A stretch of DNA of 64,000 nucleotides from the NCBI RefSeq assembly GCF_017963645.1, contig NZ_JAGMWN010000008.1, forward strand, positions 1 through 64,000. The letters are read 5' to 3'. The stretch is from Marivibrio halodurans (GTDB lineage Bacteria > Pseudomonadota > Alphaproteobacteria > UBA8366 > Aestuariispiraceae). The notes beneath the pieces were generated by a model. That model was not told the origin of the DNA and did not search any database. It saw nothing but the letters and a program-made list of their open reading frames with translations. Shown piece by piece: positions 18,427 to 26,119 of the stretch. A program made the position numbers and the translations under genes. Numbering within the stretch: position 1 is the first letter of the stretch; every line of letters starts with the position of its first letter.

Positions 18427-19575
18427 TTGAAAATACGGGCGTTGGCGGGACGCATCCCGCGCTTCGCGCTCGCACTGGCGGCGGTCGTCCTGGGGGCGGC
18501 CGCCGTCGCGCGCGCGGAACCCTTGACGGTAACCGACCTCGCCGGCCGCACGGTCACGATCGAGCGGCCGGTCGAGCGTTTCGTGATCGGCGAGGGACGG
18601 TATCTCTCCGTCCTTTCGCTGCTGCGCCCGGACGATCCGGCGGCGGGGCTGGTCGGCATGATGAGCCCCGTCGGTTGGACCGATCCGGGGCTCGAGGCGG
18701 CATTGCTCGACCGGTTCCCCCATGTGGGGGAAATTCCACTGTTCGGCGCGGCCAGCGCCGCCAGCCTGTCGGTCGAGAAGATGATCGATCTGGCGCCGCG
18801 ACTGGCGATCCTGGGGTTGAGCGATCATGGCCCGGGCGCGCGCAACGCCGAAGTGATCGAGCAATTGGAAAAGGCGGGCACGACCGTCGTCTTCATCGAT
18901 TTCCGTGCCGATCCGATCGACAACACCGTGCCCTCGATCGCGCTGTTGGGGAAACTCCTGGGTGCGGAGGCGCGGGCCGATTCCTATATCGCCTTCCACC
19001 GGGCGGAACGCGCGCGCATCGAGGAACGCCTGACGGGGTCGATCGACAGGCCCAGCGTCTTCCTGCAGGTTCATCCCGGACGGCGCGATTGCTGCTGGGG
19101 CATGGCGGACGGCATGCTCGGCCCCTTCGTGACGGCGGCGGGCGGGCGCAACATCGCGGACGCCGTCGCCCCCGGGCCGACCGCCCAGCATACGGAGGAG
19201 TTCCTGCTGGTCGAGGACCCGGACATCTGGATCGGCACCGCCTCCGGCACGGCGGAGGAGTTCCGCGAGGGCAAGGACCCCGTCGCGCTGGGCCATGGCC
19301 TGAGCCCCGCGCAGGCGCGCGAAAGCCTCTCCCGTTACTTGAAGCAACCGGCCTTCGCCGCGCTCGGTGCCGTCCGGGACGGCCGGGCGCATGCGATCTG
19401 GCACGGTTTCTACAATTCGCCCTTCAATATCGTGGCGCTTCACGCATTCGCCGGGTGGCTGCATCCGGACCGTTTCCCCGATGCCGATCCGCGGGCGCTC
19501 TATGATGAGATTCACCGGCGGTTCCTGCCTTTCCCGCCCTCAGGCACCTATACGGCGAGCCTTGCGGATGAGTGA
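18427..19575 (+). CDS. Periplasmic iron-complex binding protein (ABC importer)
   Basis: 382 residues. TTG start at 18427 with GGGGG seven bases upstream, giving a good signal peptide (RFALALAAVVLGAAAVARA). The mature part is a helical-backbone (TroA-like) binding protein, starting with the LTVTDLAGRTVTIERPVER motif common to siderophore and heme binding proteins. It would deliver the ferric complex from the TonB receptor to the inner-membrane permease. Its 3' end overlaps the permease start in ATGAGTGA, showing translational coupling. Confidence 0.9.
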   Translation: MKIRALAGRIPRFALALAAVVLGAAAVARAEPLTVTDLAGRTVTIERPVERFVIGEGRYLSVLSLLRPDDPAAGLVGMMSPVGWTDPGLEAALLDRFPHVGEIPLFGAASAASLSVEKMIDLAPRLAILGLSDHGPGARNAEVIEQLEKAGTTVVFIDFRADPIDNTVPSIALLGKLLGAEARADSYIAFHRAERARIEERLTGSIDRPSVFLQVHPGRRDCCWGMADGMLGPFVTAAGGRNIADAVAPGPTAQHTEEFLLVEDPDIWIGTASGTAEEFREGKDPVALGHGLSPAQARESLSRYLKQPAFAALGAVRDGRAHAIWHGFYNSPFNIVALHAFAGWLHPDRFPDADPRALYDEIHRRFLPFPPSGTYTASLADE

Positions 19576-20617
19576 GCGCGAGGCGACGCTTCTCAACCGC
19601 TTCACACGGATAAAGCGGCGGCGGGTCCATCTGGCGTTCGCCCTCGCCCTGGGCTTGATCGCCGTTTTCCTTCTGGATTTGTCGGCGGGGCCGGCCGCGC
19701 TCGGCCTCGGGGACATCGTGCGGGGACTTTTCGATCCGGGGTCGCTTGAATTGCGGGACCGGATCATCCTGTGGGACGTGCGCCTGCCGGACGCCCTGAT
19801 CGCGTTGGCGGTGGGGGCCGCGCTGGGGTTGGCGGGGGTGGAGACGCAGACGATCCTCGACAACCCGCTCGCCAGCCCCTTCACGCTCGGCGTGTCGTCG
19901 GCCGCCGTCCTGGGAGCCAGTGTCGCCATCGTCCTGGCCCCGTCTATCCCGGCCGTGCCGGATCATGCGATCCTGCCCGCGCTGGCGCTGCTTTTCGCGC
20001 TTGCCTCCGGCGGGTTCGTGCTGCTGGTCGTGCGCGTTTCGGAAGGATCGCGGGAGACCGTCGTGCTGTTCGGGATCGCGTTAGTGTTCCTGTGCAATGC
20101 GCTGACGGCGGGCTTCCACATGGTGGCCGAGGCCGAGGCGGTGCAGCAAATCGTCTTCTGGACCATCGGCAACCTGACCAAGGCGGGTTGGGCGGAGGTC
20201 GCGATGGTGTTCGCCTGCGTCGCCGTCATCCTGCCCTTCAGCCTGCGCCATGTCTGGCTTTTGACATTGCTGCGCGGGGGCGAGGCCCATGCCCGCAGCA
20301 TGGGGATCGACATCGCGCGCCTGCGCACGATGGTGATCCTGCGCAGTTCGGTCCTGGCGGCCTTCGCGGTCTGTTTCGTCGGGGCGATCGGCTTCATCGG
20401 ACTGGTCGCCCCGCATCTGGCGCGCCTGATGTTCGGGGAGGATCACCGGCTTTTGGTGCCGGGCGCCGCGCTTTGCGGGGCGTTGGTGCTCTCGGCGGCC
20501 TCATATCTGTCCAAGGCGCTGGTGCCTGGGATCATCATTCCGGTCGGCATTCTGACCGCCGTCGTGGGCGTGCCGGTCCTGTTGCTTCTGTTGTGGCGCG
20601 CGCGGAGGCGGGCATGA
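19568..20617 (+). CDS. FecCD-family iron-complex ABC permease
   Basis: 349 residues, nine to ten hydrophobic helices, with the family motifs LPDALIALAVGAALGLAG, QTILDNPLASPFTLG, and GFIGLVAPHLARLMFGEDHR (the loop that touches the ATPase). It forms the inner-membrane channel of the importer, probably as a homodimer. The ATG at 19568 overlaps the previous stop; the longer open frame upstream is inside the binding protein gene. Its stop overlaps the ATPase start in ATGA. Confidence 0.95.
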   Translation: MSEREATLLNRFTRIKRRRVHLAFALALGLIAVFLLDLSAGPAALGLGDIVRGLFDPGSLELRDRIILWDVRLPDALIALAVGAALGLAGVETQTILDNPLASPFTLGVSSAAVLGASVAIVLAPSIPAVPDHAILPALALLFALASGGFVLLVVRVSEGSRETVVLFGIALVFLCNALTAGFHMVAEAEAVQQIVFWTIGNLTKAGWAEVAMVFACVAVILPFSLRHVWLLTLLRGGEAHARSMGIDIARLRTMVILRSSVLAAFAVCFVGAIGFIGLVAPHLARLMFGEDHRLLVPGAALCGALVLSAASYLSKALVPGIIIPVGILTAVVGVPVLLLLLWRARRRA

Positions 20618-21408
20618 CCGGGCGTTTCTCCGTCTCCAACCTCGGCGCGCGCTATGGGCGGGCCGTCGTCTTGCACGATGTGGCCCTGCCCGCGCTTCGC
20701 GATGGAGAAATGCTGGGGATTCTGGGCCCCAACGCCTCGGGTAAATCGACCCTGATGCGCCGTCTGACGGGGGAGATGCCGGGACCCGGCGATATTCTTC
20801 TCGACGGTCGGACGCAGCGGGAGCACGGCCGTGAGGGGTGGCGCCGCGCCGTGGCGGCGGCACCGCAGACTCCGCCCGCGCCATCGGCCCTGATGCCGAC
20901 GGAATTGATGTGGAGCACGGCGCGCGCGCTGGGGCTGGCGCTGTCGGATGCGGAACTGGCCGCCCGAATCGAGGGGATTTTCGACGAGTTGGGGCTGGGC
21001 GCGGTCGCGCTGTCGCCGCTCGCCACGCTTTCCGGTGGAAAGCGGCAATTGGTCGGCCTCGCGCTTGCCCTTGTCCGGAACCCGACCCTCCTGCTGCTGG
21101 ACGAGCCGACATCGGCCCTCGACCTCCATTGGCGGCTCGCGGTGCTCGACCTCGTGCGTCGGCGGTTGCGCGCGCAGGGCGGTCTGGTGGTGGCGGCACT
21201 GCATGATCTCGATCTGGCGGCGCGCTATTGCGACCGGCTGGCGGTCCTGCATGAGGGCCGTGTCCTGGCGGCGGGGTGCCCGGCGGAGGTGCTGACGCCC
21301 GATCTGCTGGCGCGGGTTTATCGTGTCGAGGCGGAAGTTTCCGCCGACCCCGAAGGACGCCCCGTCGTCCGTGCCTTGCGAGCGATCGATCCGGGTAAGG
21401 GGGATTGA
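20614..21408 (+). CDS. Iron-complex ABC transporter ATPase (FecE/FhuC type)
   Basis: 264 residues with Walker A GPNASGKST, signature LSGGKRQL, Walker B LLLLDEPTSALD and the switch His in ALHDLDLA. It powers the FecCD permease. The Q-loop region PQTPPAP and the modest length fit this group. It is the last gene of the iron island; 217 bp follow before the amide regulators with no clear terminator seen. Confidence 0.95.
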   Translation: MTGRFSVSNLGARYGRAVVLHDVALPALRDGEMLGILGPNASGKSTLMRRLTGEMPGPGDILLDGRTQREHGREGWRRAVAAAPQTPPAPSALMPTELMWSTARALGLALSDAELAARIEGIFDELGLGAVALSPLATLSGGKRQLVGLALALVRNPTLLLLDEPTSALDLHWRLAVLDLVRRRLRAQGGLVVAALHDLDLAARYCDRLAVLHEGRVLAAGCPAEVLTPDLLARVYRVEAEVSADPEGRPVVRALRAIDPGKGD

Positions 21409-21625
21409 GAGTCTCCTTGCCCGCGTGCCCGCGGCGAATGATCTTAGGAATTGCGCCGGCGCGCGCGATCGTTCTTAATTGCCGTGTGTGGAGTTGAGGA
21501 TACGTTTCTCGTCGGCGTGGGTTTGGACCGCCGCCATGGGGCTATCGCCGGATGGTCGCCTTCCCGGATGACAGGGTGGCTTTCGGCGCGCTATCACACC
21601 CCATGGTTGGCATGACGAGGAACAG

Positions 21626-22780
21626 ATGATGTCGCAGAGCGACGGCGCCCCGCTCAAGGTCGGGGTCCTATTCTCGAGAACCGGGGTGACGGCTGTCGTC
21701 GAGCGCACCCAGCTCAATGCCGTTCACTTGGCCGTCGACGAGATCAACGCCGCGGGAGGCGTTCTCGGCAGGCCGGTCGAAATCGTCGAATATGATTTGG
21801 AATCCTCACCCAAGGTGGCGGAGGCGCGCGCGCGCGACCTGCTCGAGACCGACGGGGTGCGGCTGATCTTCGGCTGCTACATGTCCTCGACCCGGAAGGC
21901 GGCTCTGCCGGTGGTGGAGAAATATCGCGGCTTGCTGTTCTATCCAACGCTCTATGAGGGGTTCGAGTTCTCCTCGAACTGCATTTATTCCGGCGCGGCG
22001 CCCAATCAGAACATCGTCCCGCTCGCCCGGTATTTGATGCGCGAATATGGCAATGAATTCTATCTGGTGGGGTCCAACTACATCTATCCCTACGAGACCA
22101 ATCGGATCATGCGCGATTTCATCACCGCCTTCGGCGGCAAGGTGCATGAGGAACGCTATATCCCGCTCCGCCCCTCGGAGGATGAACTCCGCACCGTGGT
22201 GACGGATATCGCGCGCTTCCCGGGGTCGACCATCATTTCCACGATCGTCGGCGACGGGACGACCGGCTTCTATCGCGAATGCCGGCGCGCCGGTTTCGAT
22301 CCCGCGACCATGCCGATCGGCAGTCTGACGACGGGCGAGGCGGAGGTCGCGGCCATGGGCGCGGAGGCCGCCGAGGGCCATATCACCTCCGCCCCCTATT
22401 TCCAGACCCTGGATACGGTCGAGAATGCGCGGTTCCGGGACGCCTATCAGGCGCTGCACGGCGCGGCGGCGCCGATCTCGGCCTGTACCGAGGCGGCCTA
22501 TATGCAGGTGCACCTCTTCGCCCGCGCGGCGGAGCAGGCGGGATCGACCGAGCCCGGAGCGATCAAGCGCGCCTTGCCGGCGTGTCCCTTCAAGGCCCCG
22601 CAAGGCATGGTCAGCGTCGATGCGGAGAACAATCATACCTATCTATGGCCGCGTATCGGCCGGGTCGATTCGAGCGGCCGGTTCGCGATTCTGGAGGACA
22701 GCAAGGCGGCCGTGCGGCCGGACCCCTATTTGATTAATCCCGCGGAGGAGGATTGGTCACGGCGCGCCTCCCACGGCTGA
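21626..22780 (+). CDS. amiC: AmiC-type cytosolic amide sensor
   Basis: 384-residue type-I periplasmic-binding-protein fold of the AmiC/UrtA/FmdD family. Unlike the transport protein UrtA downstream, it has no signal peptide: the domain begins at residue 10 (LKVGVLFSRTGVTAVVE). That, and its direct linkage to an ANTAR protein, identifies it as the ligand-responsive negative regulator AmiC, which in Pseudomonas aeruginosa sequesters AmiR until a short-chain amide binds. Family motifs EINAAGGVLGRPVE and YYEGF-like LYEGFEFS are present. GAGGAAC precedes the ATG. The ligand could be an amide or urea. Confidence 0.88.
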   Translation: MMSQSDGAPLKVGVLFSRTGVTAVVERTQLNAVHLAVDEINAAGGVLGRPVEIVEYDLESSPKVAEARARDLLETDGVRLIFGCYMSSTRKAALPVVEKYRGLLFYPTLYEGFEFSSNCIYSGAAPNQNIVPLARYLMREYGNEFYLVGSNYIYPYETNRIMRDFITAFGGKVHEERYIPLRPSEDELRTVVTDIARFPGSTIISTIVGDGTTGFYRECRRAGFDPATMPIGSLTTGEAEVAAMGAEAAEGHITSAPYFQTLDTVENARFRDAYQALHGAAAPISACTEAAYMQVHLFARAAEQAGSTEPGAIKRALPACPFKAPQGMVSVDAENNHTYLWPRIGRVDSSGRFAILEDSKAAVRPDPYLINPAEEDWSRRASHG

Positions 22781-22814
22781 TACCGTGCGCGCGCCGGCGA
22801 CCGGTCGGCAAGCA

Positions 22815-23423
22815 ATGTCTGGGGCTCTACTCAAGGATCTTCGTGATCTGTCGGTCACGGTACTCCATCCGTCCGATACGGACGGGGAGTCGCTGGTCAG
22901 TCACCTGCGCCGTATCGGTTGCCGGGTCGACCCGCGCTGGCCGATCCCGGAGGAGCCGCCGGAGCCGACGGACATCCTCATCACGACGGTCGATCGGGAC
23001 GTGCATGATCAGGTCAAGGCGCTGATCAAGAAATTCGGCGAGCCGAAGCCGGCGATTATGGCGGTCGTGAACTATGAGAACCCGGCGACGCTGCAACTGG
23101 TGCTGGAGATGGAGGCGCTCGCCGTCATCGGGAAGCCGATCCGGCCCTTCGGTTTGCTGACGAACCTGGTGTTGAGCCGGAACCTGCTGCTTTCCCAGCG
23201 CACGGCGGCGGAGCGGATTCGAAAGCTGGAGGCCAAGATCGCCGGCCAGAAGAAGATTGCCAAGGCCAAGTCGATCCTGATGGAAACCCAGGCGCTGAGC
23301 GAGAAGGAAGCTTATGAATCGCTGCGCGCGCAGGCAATGGCCAAGCGGATTTCGATGGAGCAGATCGCCGTCGCGATCATCAATGCAAATGAGCTCTTGA
23401 GTTTCCGATTGAAGGGTGATTAA
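22815..23423 (+). CDS. amiR: AmiR-type ANTAR RNA-binding antiterminator
   Basis: About 202 residues: a pseudo-receiver domain (LSVTVLHPSDTDG, PAIMAVVNYENPAT), a coiled-coil (residues about 125-150, RIRKLEAKIAGQKKIAKAK) and a C-terminal ANTAR helical bundle (KAKSILMETQALSEKEAYE) that binds paired RNA hexaloops. The start at 22815 gives MSGALLKDLRDL, which lines up with the N-terminus of Pseudomonas AmiR; a GTG at 22785 is also in frame and neither has a strong ribosome binding site. It follows amiC and is followed at once by its likely RNA target in the leader of the urt-ure operon. Confidence 0.9.
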   Translation: MSGALLKDLRDLSVTVLHPSDTDGESLVSHLRRIGCRVDPRWPIPEEPPEPTDILITTVDRDVHDQVKALIKKFGEPKPAIMAVVNYENPATLQLVLEMEALAVIGKPIRPFGLLTNLVLSRNLLLSQRTAAERIRKLEAKIAGQKKIAKAKSILMETQALSEKEAYESLRAQAMAKRISMEQIAVAIINANELLSFRLKGD

Positions 23424-23434
23424 CTTTATTGTGC

Positions 23435-23474
23435 AGAGCAACAAAGATGTTGCTCTCGCGACGGCAAGGAGGCC
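23435..23474 (+). promoter_or_regulatory. ANTAR dual-hexaloop RNA element
   Basis: Two hairpins with six-base loops. P1: AGAGCAAC / GTTGCTCT, a perfect 8-bp stem (23435-23456) with loop AAAGAT. P2: GGC / GCC (23463-23474) with loop AAGGAG. Both loops carry A at position 1 and G at position 4, the hallmark of RNA bound by ANTAR domains. P2 uses bases that also form the 5' arm of the terminator that follows, so P2 and terminator exclude each other. It begins 11 bases after the amiR stop. The P2 stem is only 3 bp, so protein binding would be needed to hold it. Confidence 0.8.
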
Positions 23475-23510
23475 TGTGGCGCCACGATGGTGGCGCACGG
23501 GCCTTTTTTT
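23470..23510 (+). terminator. Intrinsic terminator, target of antitermination
   Basis: AGGCCTGTG...CGCCA pairs with TGGCGCACGGGCCT (14 pairs counting one G-U, one bulged G, six-base loop), followed at once by seven T residues at 23504-23510. This is a complete Rho-independent terminator inside the operon leader. Its 5' arm overlaps hairpin P2, so AmiR binding should allow read-through into urtA. Confidence 0.9.
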
Positions 23511-23893
23511 GTTTTGGCGGGTCGTGTGCCCGCCCTGATTGAACGCCGATACCTCGCGCATGGCTGGCCAGTCCCGAATCTTCGGGCCGGTCCGGGTGCG
23601 CCGGCCGGGTGATCCGGCAAGGCGTTCGGTCGTATCGAGCAGAGCATCCAACCGGGCCCGGATCGGGCCCGAACCGGGCAACGACGCCGGTCGCCACGGC
23701 CATGCGAGGCACGCGGCACGCGCGCTCCCCGGACCATCGGCAACGCCGCCGATCATCAGCGAAAAACAAATGCTTTTCAGGGCGCAAGGGGCCTTCGGGC
23801 CCTCGATGCGGAACGTATCCCCTTCTCTACACGGACGGGTATGCATGCGCCAGGGACGGGCTTCAACATGAACAGGAAGTGGAGTTACGGGTC
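23511..23893 (+). other. Long leader between terminator and urtA
   Basis: About 380 bases with no convincing gene. Frames in it have no start signals or recognisable protein character. GC-rich inverted repeats (around GGGCCCGGATCGGGCCC and GGGGCCTTCGGGCCC) could fold in the transcript. What it does, if anything, is not evident. Confidence 0.5.
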
Positions 23894-25144
23894 ATGAGCA
23901 TCTCACGTCGTAAATTCTTGCAGAGTTCGGTCATCGCCGGCGGCGCGGCGGCGACCGCGCCCTATTACTTCATGCGCTCGGCCAGGGCGGCCGACGAGTT
24001 GGAGGTCGGGGTGCTGTTCTCGCTGACGGGCGGCCTCTCGATCGTCGAGAAATCGCTCGCCGACGCGACCCTGATGGCGATCGAGGAGATCAATGCCGAG
24101 GGCGGCGTCATGGGCAAGATGATCAAGCCCGTCGTGGAGGACGGCGCCTCCGATCCGAAGACCTATAACGAGAAGGCCTCGAAGCTGGTGATCCAGGATC
24201 GCGTGCCGTCGGTCTTCGGCTCCTACACCTCGGCCAGCCGCAAGGCGGTGCTGCCGGTGTTCGAGAAGCGCCGGAATCTCTATTTCTACCCGACCTATTA
24301 CGAGGGTTTCGAGTGCTCGAAGAACGTCGTCTATACCGGCGCCGTTCCGAACCAGCAGCTTTCCAACTTCATCCCCTGGATCGTCGAGAACCTGGGCAAG
24401 AAGAAGTTCTTCATCGTCGGCTCCAACTATATCTATCCGCGCGAGATGGCGAAGGTCAGCAAGATCCTGATCGAGCAGGCGGGCGCCGAATGGGTGGCGG
24501 ACGAGTATCTGGAACTCGGCCATTCCGAATGGGGCGCGATGGTGAAGAAGATCAAGGACAGCGGCTGCGATGTCGTGTTGTCCAACGTGGTCGGCGACTC
24601 GGTCGTCGCCTTCTATCGCGAGTTCAAGAACCAGGGCCTGACGCACGACACGCTGCCGATCTGCGCGACGGTCACCTCCGAGATCGAGATCGCGGCGATG
24701 GGGGCCGAGTTCGCGGCCGGCAGTTTCACCTCCTTCCCCTATTTCCAGGCCATCGACACCGATGCCAACCAAGCCTTCGTCGAGCGTTACCGGAAATATG
24801 TCGGAGACGCCAACGCGGTGACGCACCACGCGCTCGAGAGCAGCTATTTCCAGGTCTATCTCTGGAAGCAGGCGGTCGAGAAGGCGGGCGAGGCCACGCC
24901 GGAGGCGATCCGCGAAGGGGTGAAGGGACAGGTCTTCGACGCGCCGAACGGCACGGTCACGGTCGATCCGGAGAATCTGCACACCTACCTCACCCCGCGC
25001 ATCGCGCAGTGGGACGACAAGGGGCAGGGCACGATCGTCGATGCCTATGACGCGCCGGTGCGCCCGCTGCCCTATGTCGCCTATGGGGAAACCAGCGAGA
25101 ACCTGTTCTGCACGGCCAGTGGCCTCGACACCTCGAAGCTCTGA
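23894..25144 (+). CDS. urtA: Urea/short-chain amide ABC transporter binding protein
   Basis: 416 residues. A twin-arginine signal (SRRKFLQSSVIAGGAAA) leads to a type-I periplasmic binding fold closely related to UrtA/FmdD (VGVLFSLTGGLSIVE, YPTYYEGFECSKN, DPKTYNEKASKLV). It should bind urea or small amides in the periplasm and hand them to UrtB/UrtC. The ATG at 23894 follows GGAG at nine bases; the open frame upstream is leader. It is homologous to the cytosolic sensor AmiC two genes upstream, so sensor and transporter may share a ligand. A strong hairpin follows the stop. Confidence 0.92.
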   Translation: MSISRRKFLQSSVIAGGAAATAPYYFMRSARAADELEVGVLFSLTGGLSIVEKSLADATLMAIEEINAEGGVMGKMIKPVVEDGASDPKTYNEKASKLVIQDRVPSVFGSYTSASRKAVLPVFEKRRNLYFYPTYYEGFECSKNVVYTGAVPNQQLSNFIPWIVENLGKKKFFIVGSNYIYPREMAKVSKILIEQAGAEWVADEYLELGHSEWGAMVKKIKDSGCDVVLSNVVGDSVVAFYREFKNQGLTHDTLPICATVTSEIEIAAMGAEFAAGSFTSFPYFQAIDTDANQAFVERYRKYVGDANAVTHHALESSYFQVYLWKQAVEKAGEATPEAIREGVKGQVFDAPNGTVTVDPENLHTYLTPRIAQWDDKGQGTIVDAYDAPVRPLPYVAYGETSENLFCTASGLDTSKL

Positions 25145-25167
25145 TCCGATCAGCGGTACCGACGGCC

Positions 25168-25194
25168 CCGGGGGTGCGCGCCGCGCGCCCCCGG
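25168..25194 (+). terminator. GC-rich hairpin between urtA and urtB
   Basis: CCGGGGGTGCGC pairs with GCGCGCCCCCGG (12 pairs, one G-U, three-base loop) 23 bases after the urtA stop. No T-run follows, so read-through is expected; such hairpins often protect the upstream mRNA and give more binding protein than permease. Confidence 0.5.
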
Positions 25195-25222
25195 ACGGGC
25201 CGCGACCAGGAGGATTCCCGCG

Positions 25223-26116
25223 ATGGCCGACGTCATCTTCATCGGTTTGTCCCTGTCATCGATCCTGCTGCTGATCGCGCTGGGTCTGACGATCATCTAT
25301 GGGGCCATGGGCGTCATCAACATGGCGCATGGCGAACTCGTGATGATCGGGGCCTATACGGCCGTGATGACCGGGATCTATCTCGGTTTCAATCTGATCG
25401 CGGCCTTGCCCGTCGCCTTCCTGGTGGCCGGCGGGATCGGGTTCCTGATGGAACGGGCGGTGATCCGGCATCTGTATGGGCGGTTGCTCGACACGCTGCT
25501 CGCCACCTGGGGGATCGCCATTATCCTGAAGCAGGCGATCCGGCTGGAGTTCGGTCTCAGCTTCCTCGACATTCATATCGACGGACTCGGCACCGGGCTT
25601 CAGAACGTCGCCATCCCGGCGTTCCTTAATCAGCCCTGGTCGATCGGCGGGATCGAGGTGCAGTCCTATCGCACCTTCATCATCCTGCTGACCGTCTTCC
25701 TGGCGTTGGTCACATGGTTCCTCATGTACCGGACCAGCTACGGCATCCAGGTGCGCGCGATCATGCGCAACGCCGACATGGCGGCGGCCTGCGGGATCGA
25801 CGTCAAGAAGGTCTCATCGCTCACCTTCGCCTACGGCTCCGGCCTCGCGGGCGTGGCGGGCGTGATGATGGCCGGTTTCAAGACGGTTTCGCCGGACATG
25901 GGGTCCTCGCTGGTCGTGGACGGCTTCCTGGTCGTCGTGGTGGGTGGGGTCGGCAGTCTGCTGGGCTCCGTCGCCTCCGCCGGCTTCCTCGGTCAGGTCA
26001 ACGGGATATTCGCCACCTACAGCAACGACATCCTGGCGCGCGCCGTCGTCTTCGGCGTGGTGATCCTGATCATCATGTGGCGCCCCCAGGGCCTTTTCTC
26101 CTTCAAGGGACGGTAA
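25223..26116 (+). CDS. urtB: Urea ABC transporter permease UrtB
   Basis: 297-residue inner-membrane permease of the LivH/UrtB group with seven to eight helices. Family motifs: GLTIIYGAMGVINMAHGEL near residues 20-40, and the C-terminal cytoplasmic loop VVVVGGVGSLLGSV. It starts at an ATG seven bases after AGGAGG. It lacks the long N-terminal periplasmic extension seen in some UrtB proteins. It pairs with the next gene to form the channel. Confidence 0.92.
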   Translation: MADVIFIGLSLSSILLLIALGLTIIYGAMGVINMAHGELVMIGAYTAVMTGIYLGFNLIAALPVAFLVAGGIGFLMERAVIRHLYGRLLDTLLATWGIAIILKQAIRLEFGLSFLDIHIDGLGTGLQNVAIPAFLNQPWSIGGIEVQSYRTFIILLTVFLALVTWFLMYRTSYGIQVRAIMRNADMAAACGIDVKKVSSLTFAYGSGLAGVAGVMMAGFKTVSPDMGSSLVVDGFLVVVVGGVGSLLGSVASAGFLGQVNGIFATYSNDILARAVVFGVVILIIMWRPQGLFSFKGR

Positions 26117-26119
26117 GCC

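Noticed and set aside
16609-19515. 968-residue minus-strand frame
   Set aside because: Long only because of high GC; it is the complement of the TonB receptor and binding-protein genes, both of which have firm domain evidence.
21540-21625. Possible sigma-54 promoter (GG-N10-GC) ahead of amiC
   Set aside because: The -24 part reads TGGCTT and the -12 part CGCGCT, too far from TGGCAC-N5-TTGC to claim.
23539-23871. 110-residue frame in the urtA leader
   Set aside because: Arg/Ala/Pro-rich composition typical of random GC-rich frames, with no start signal.
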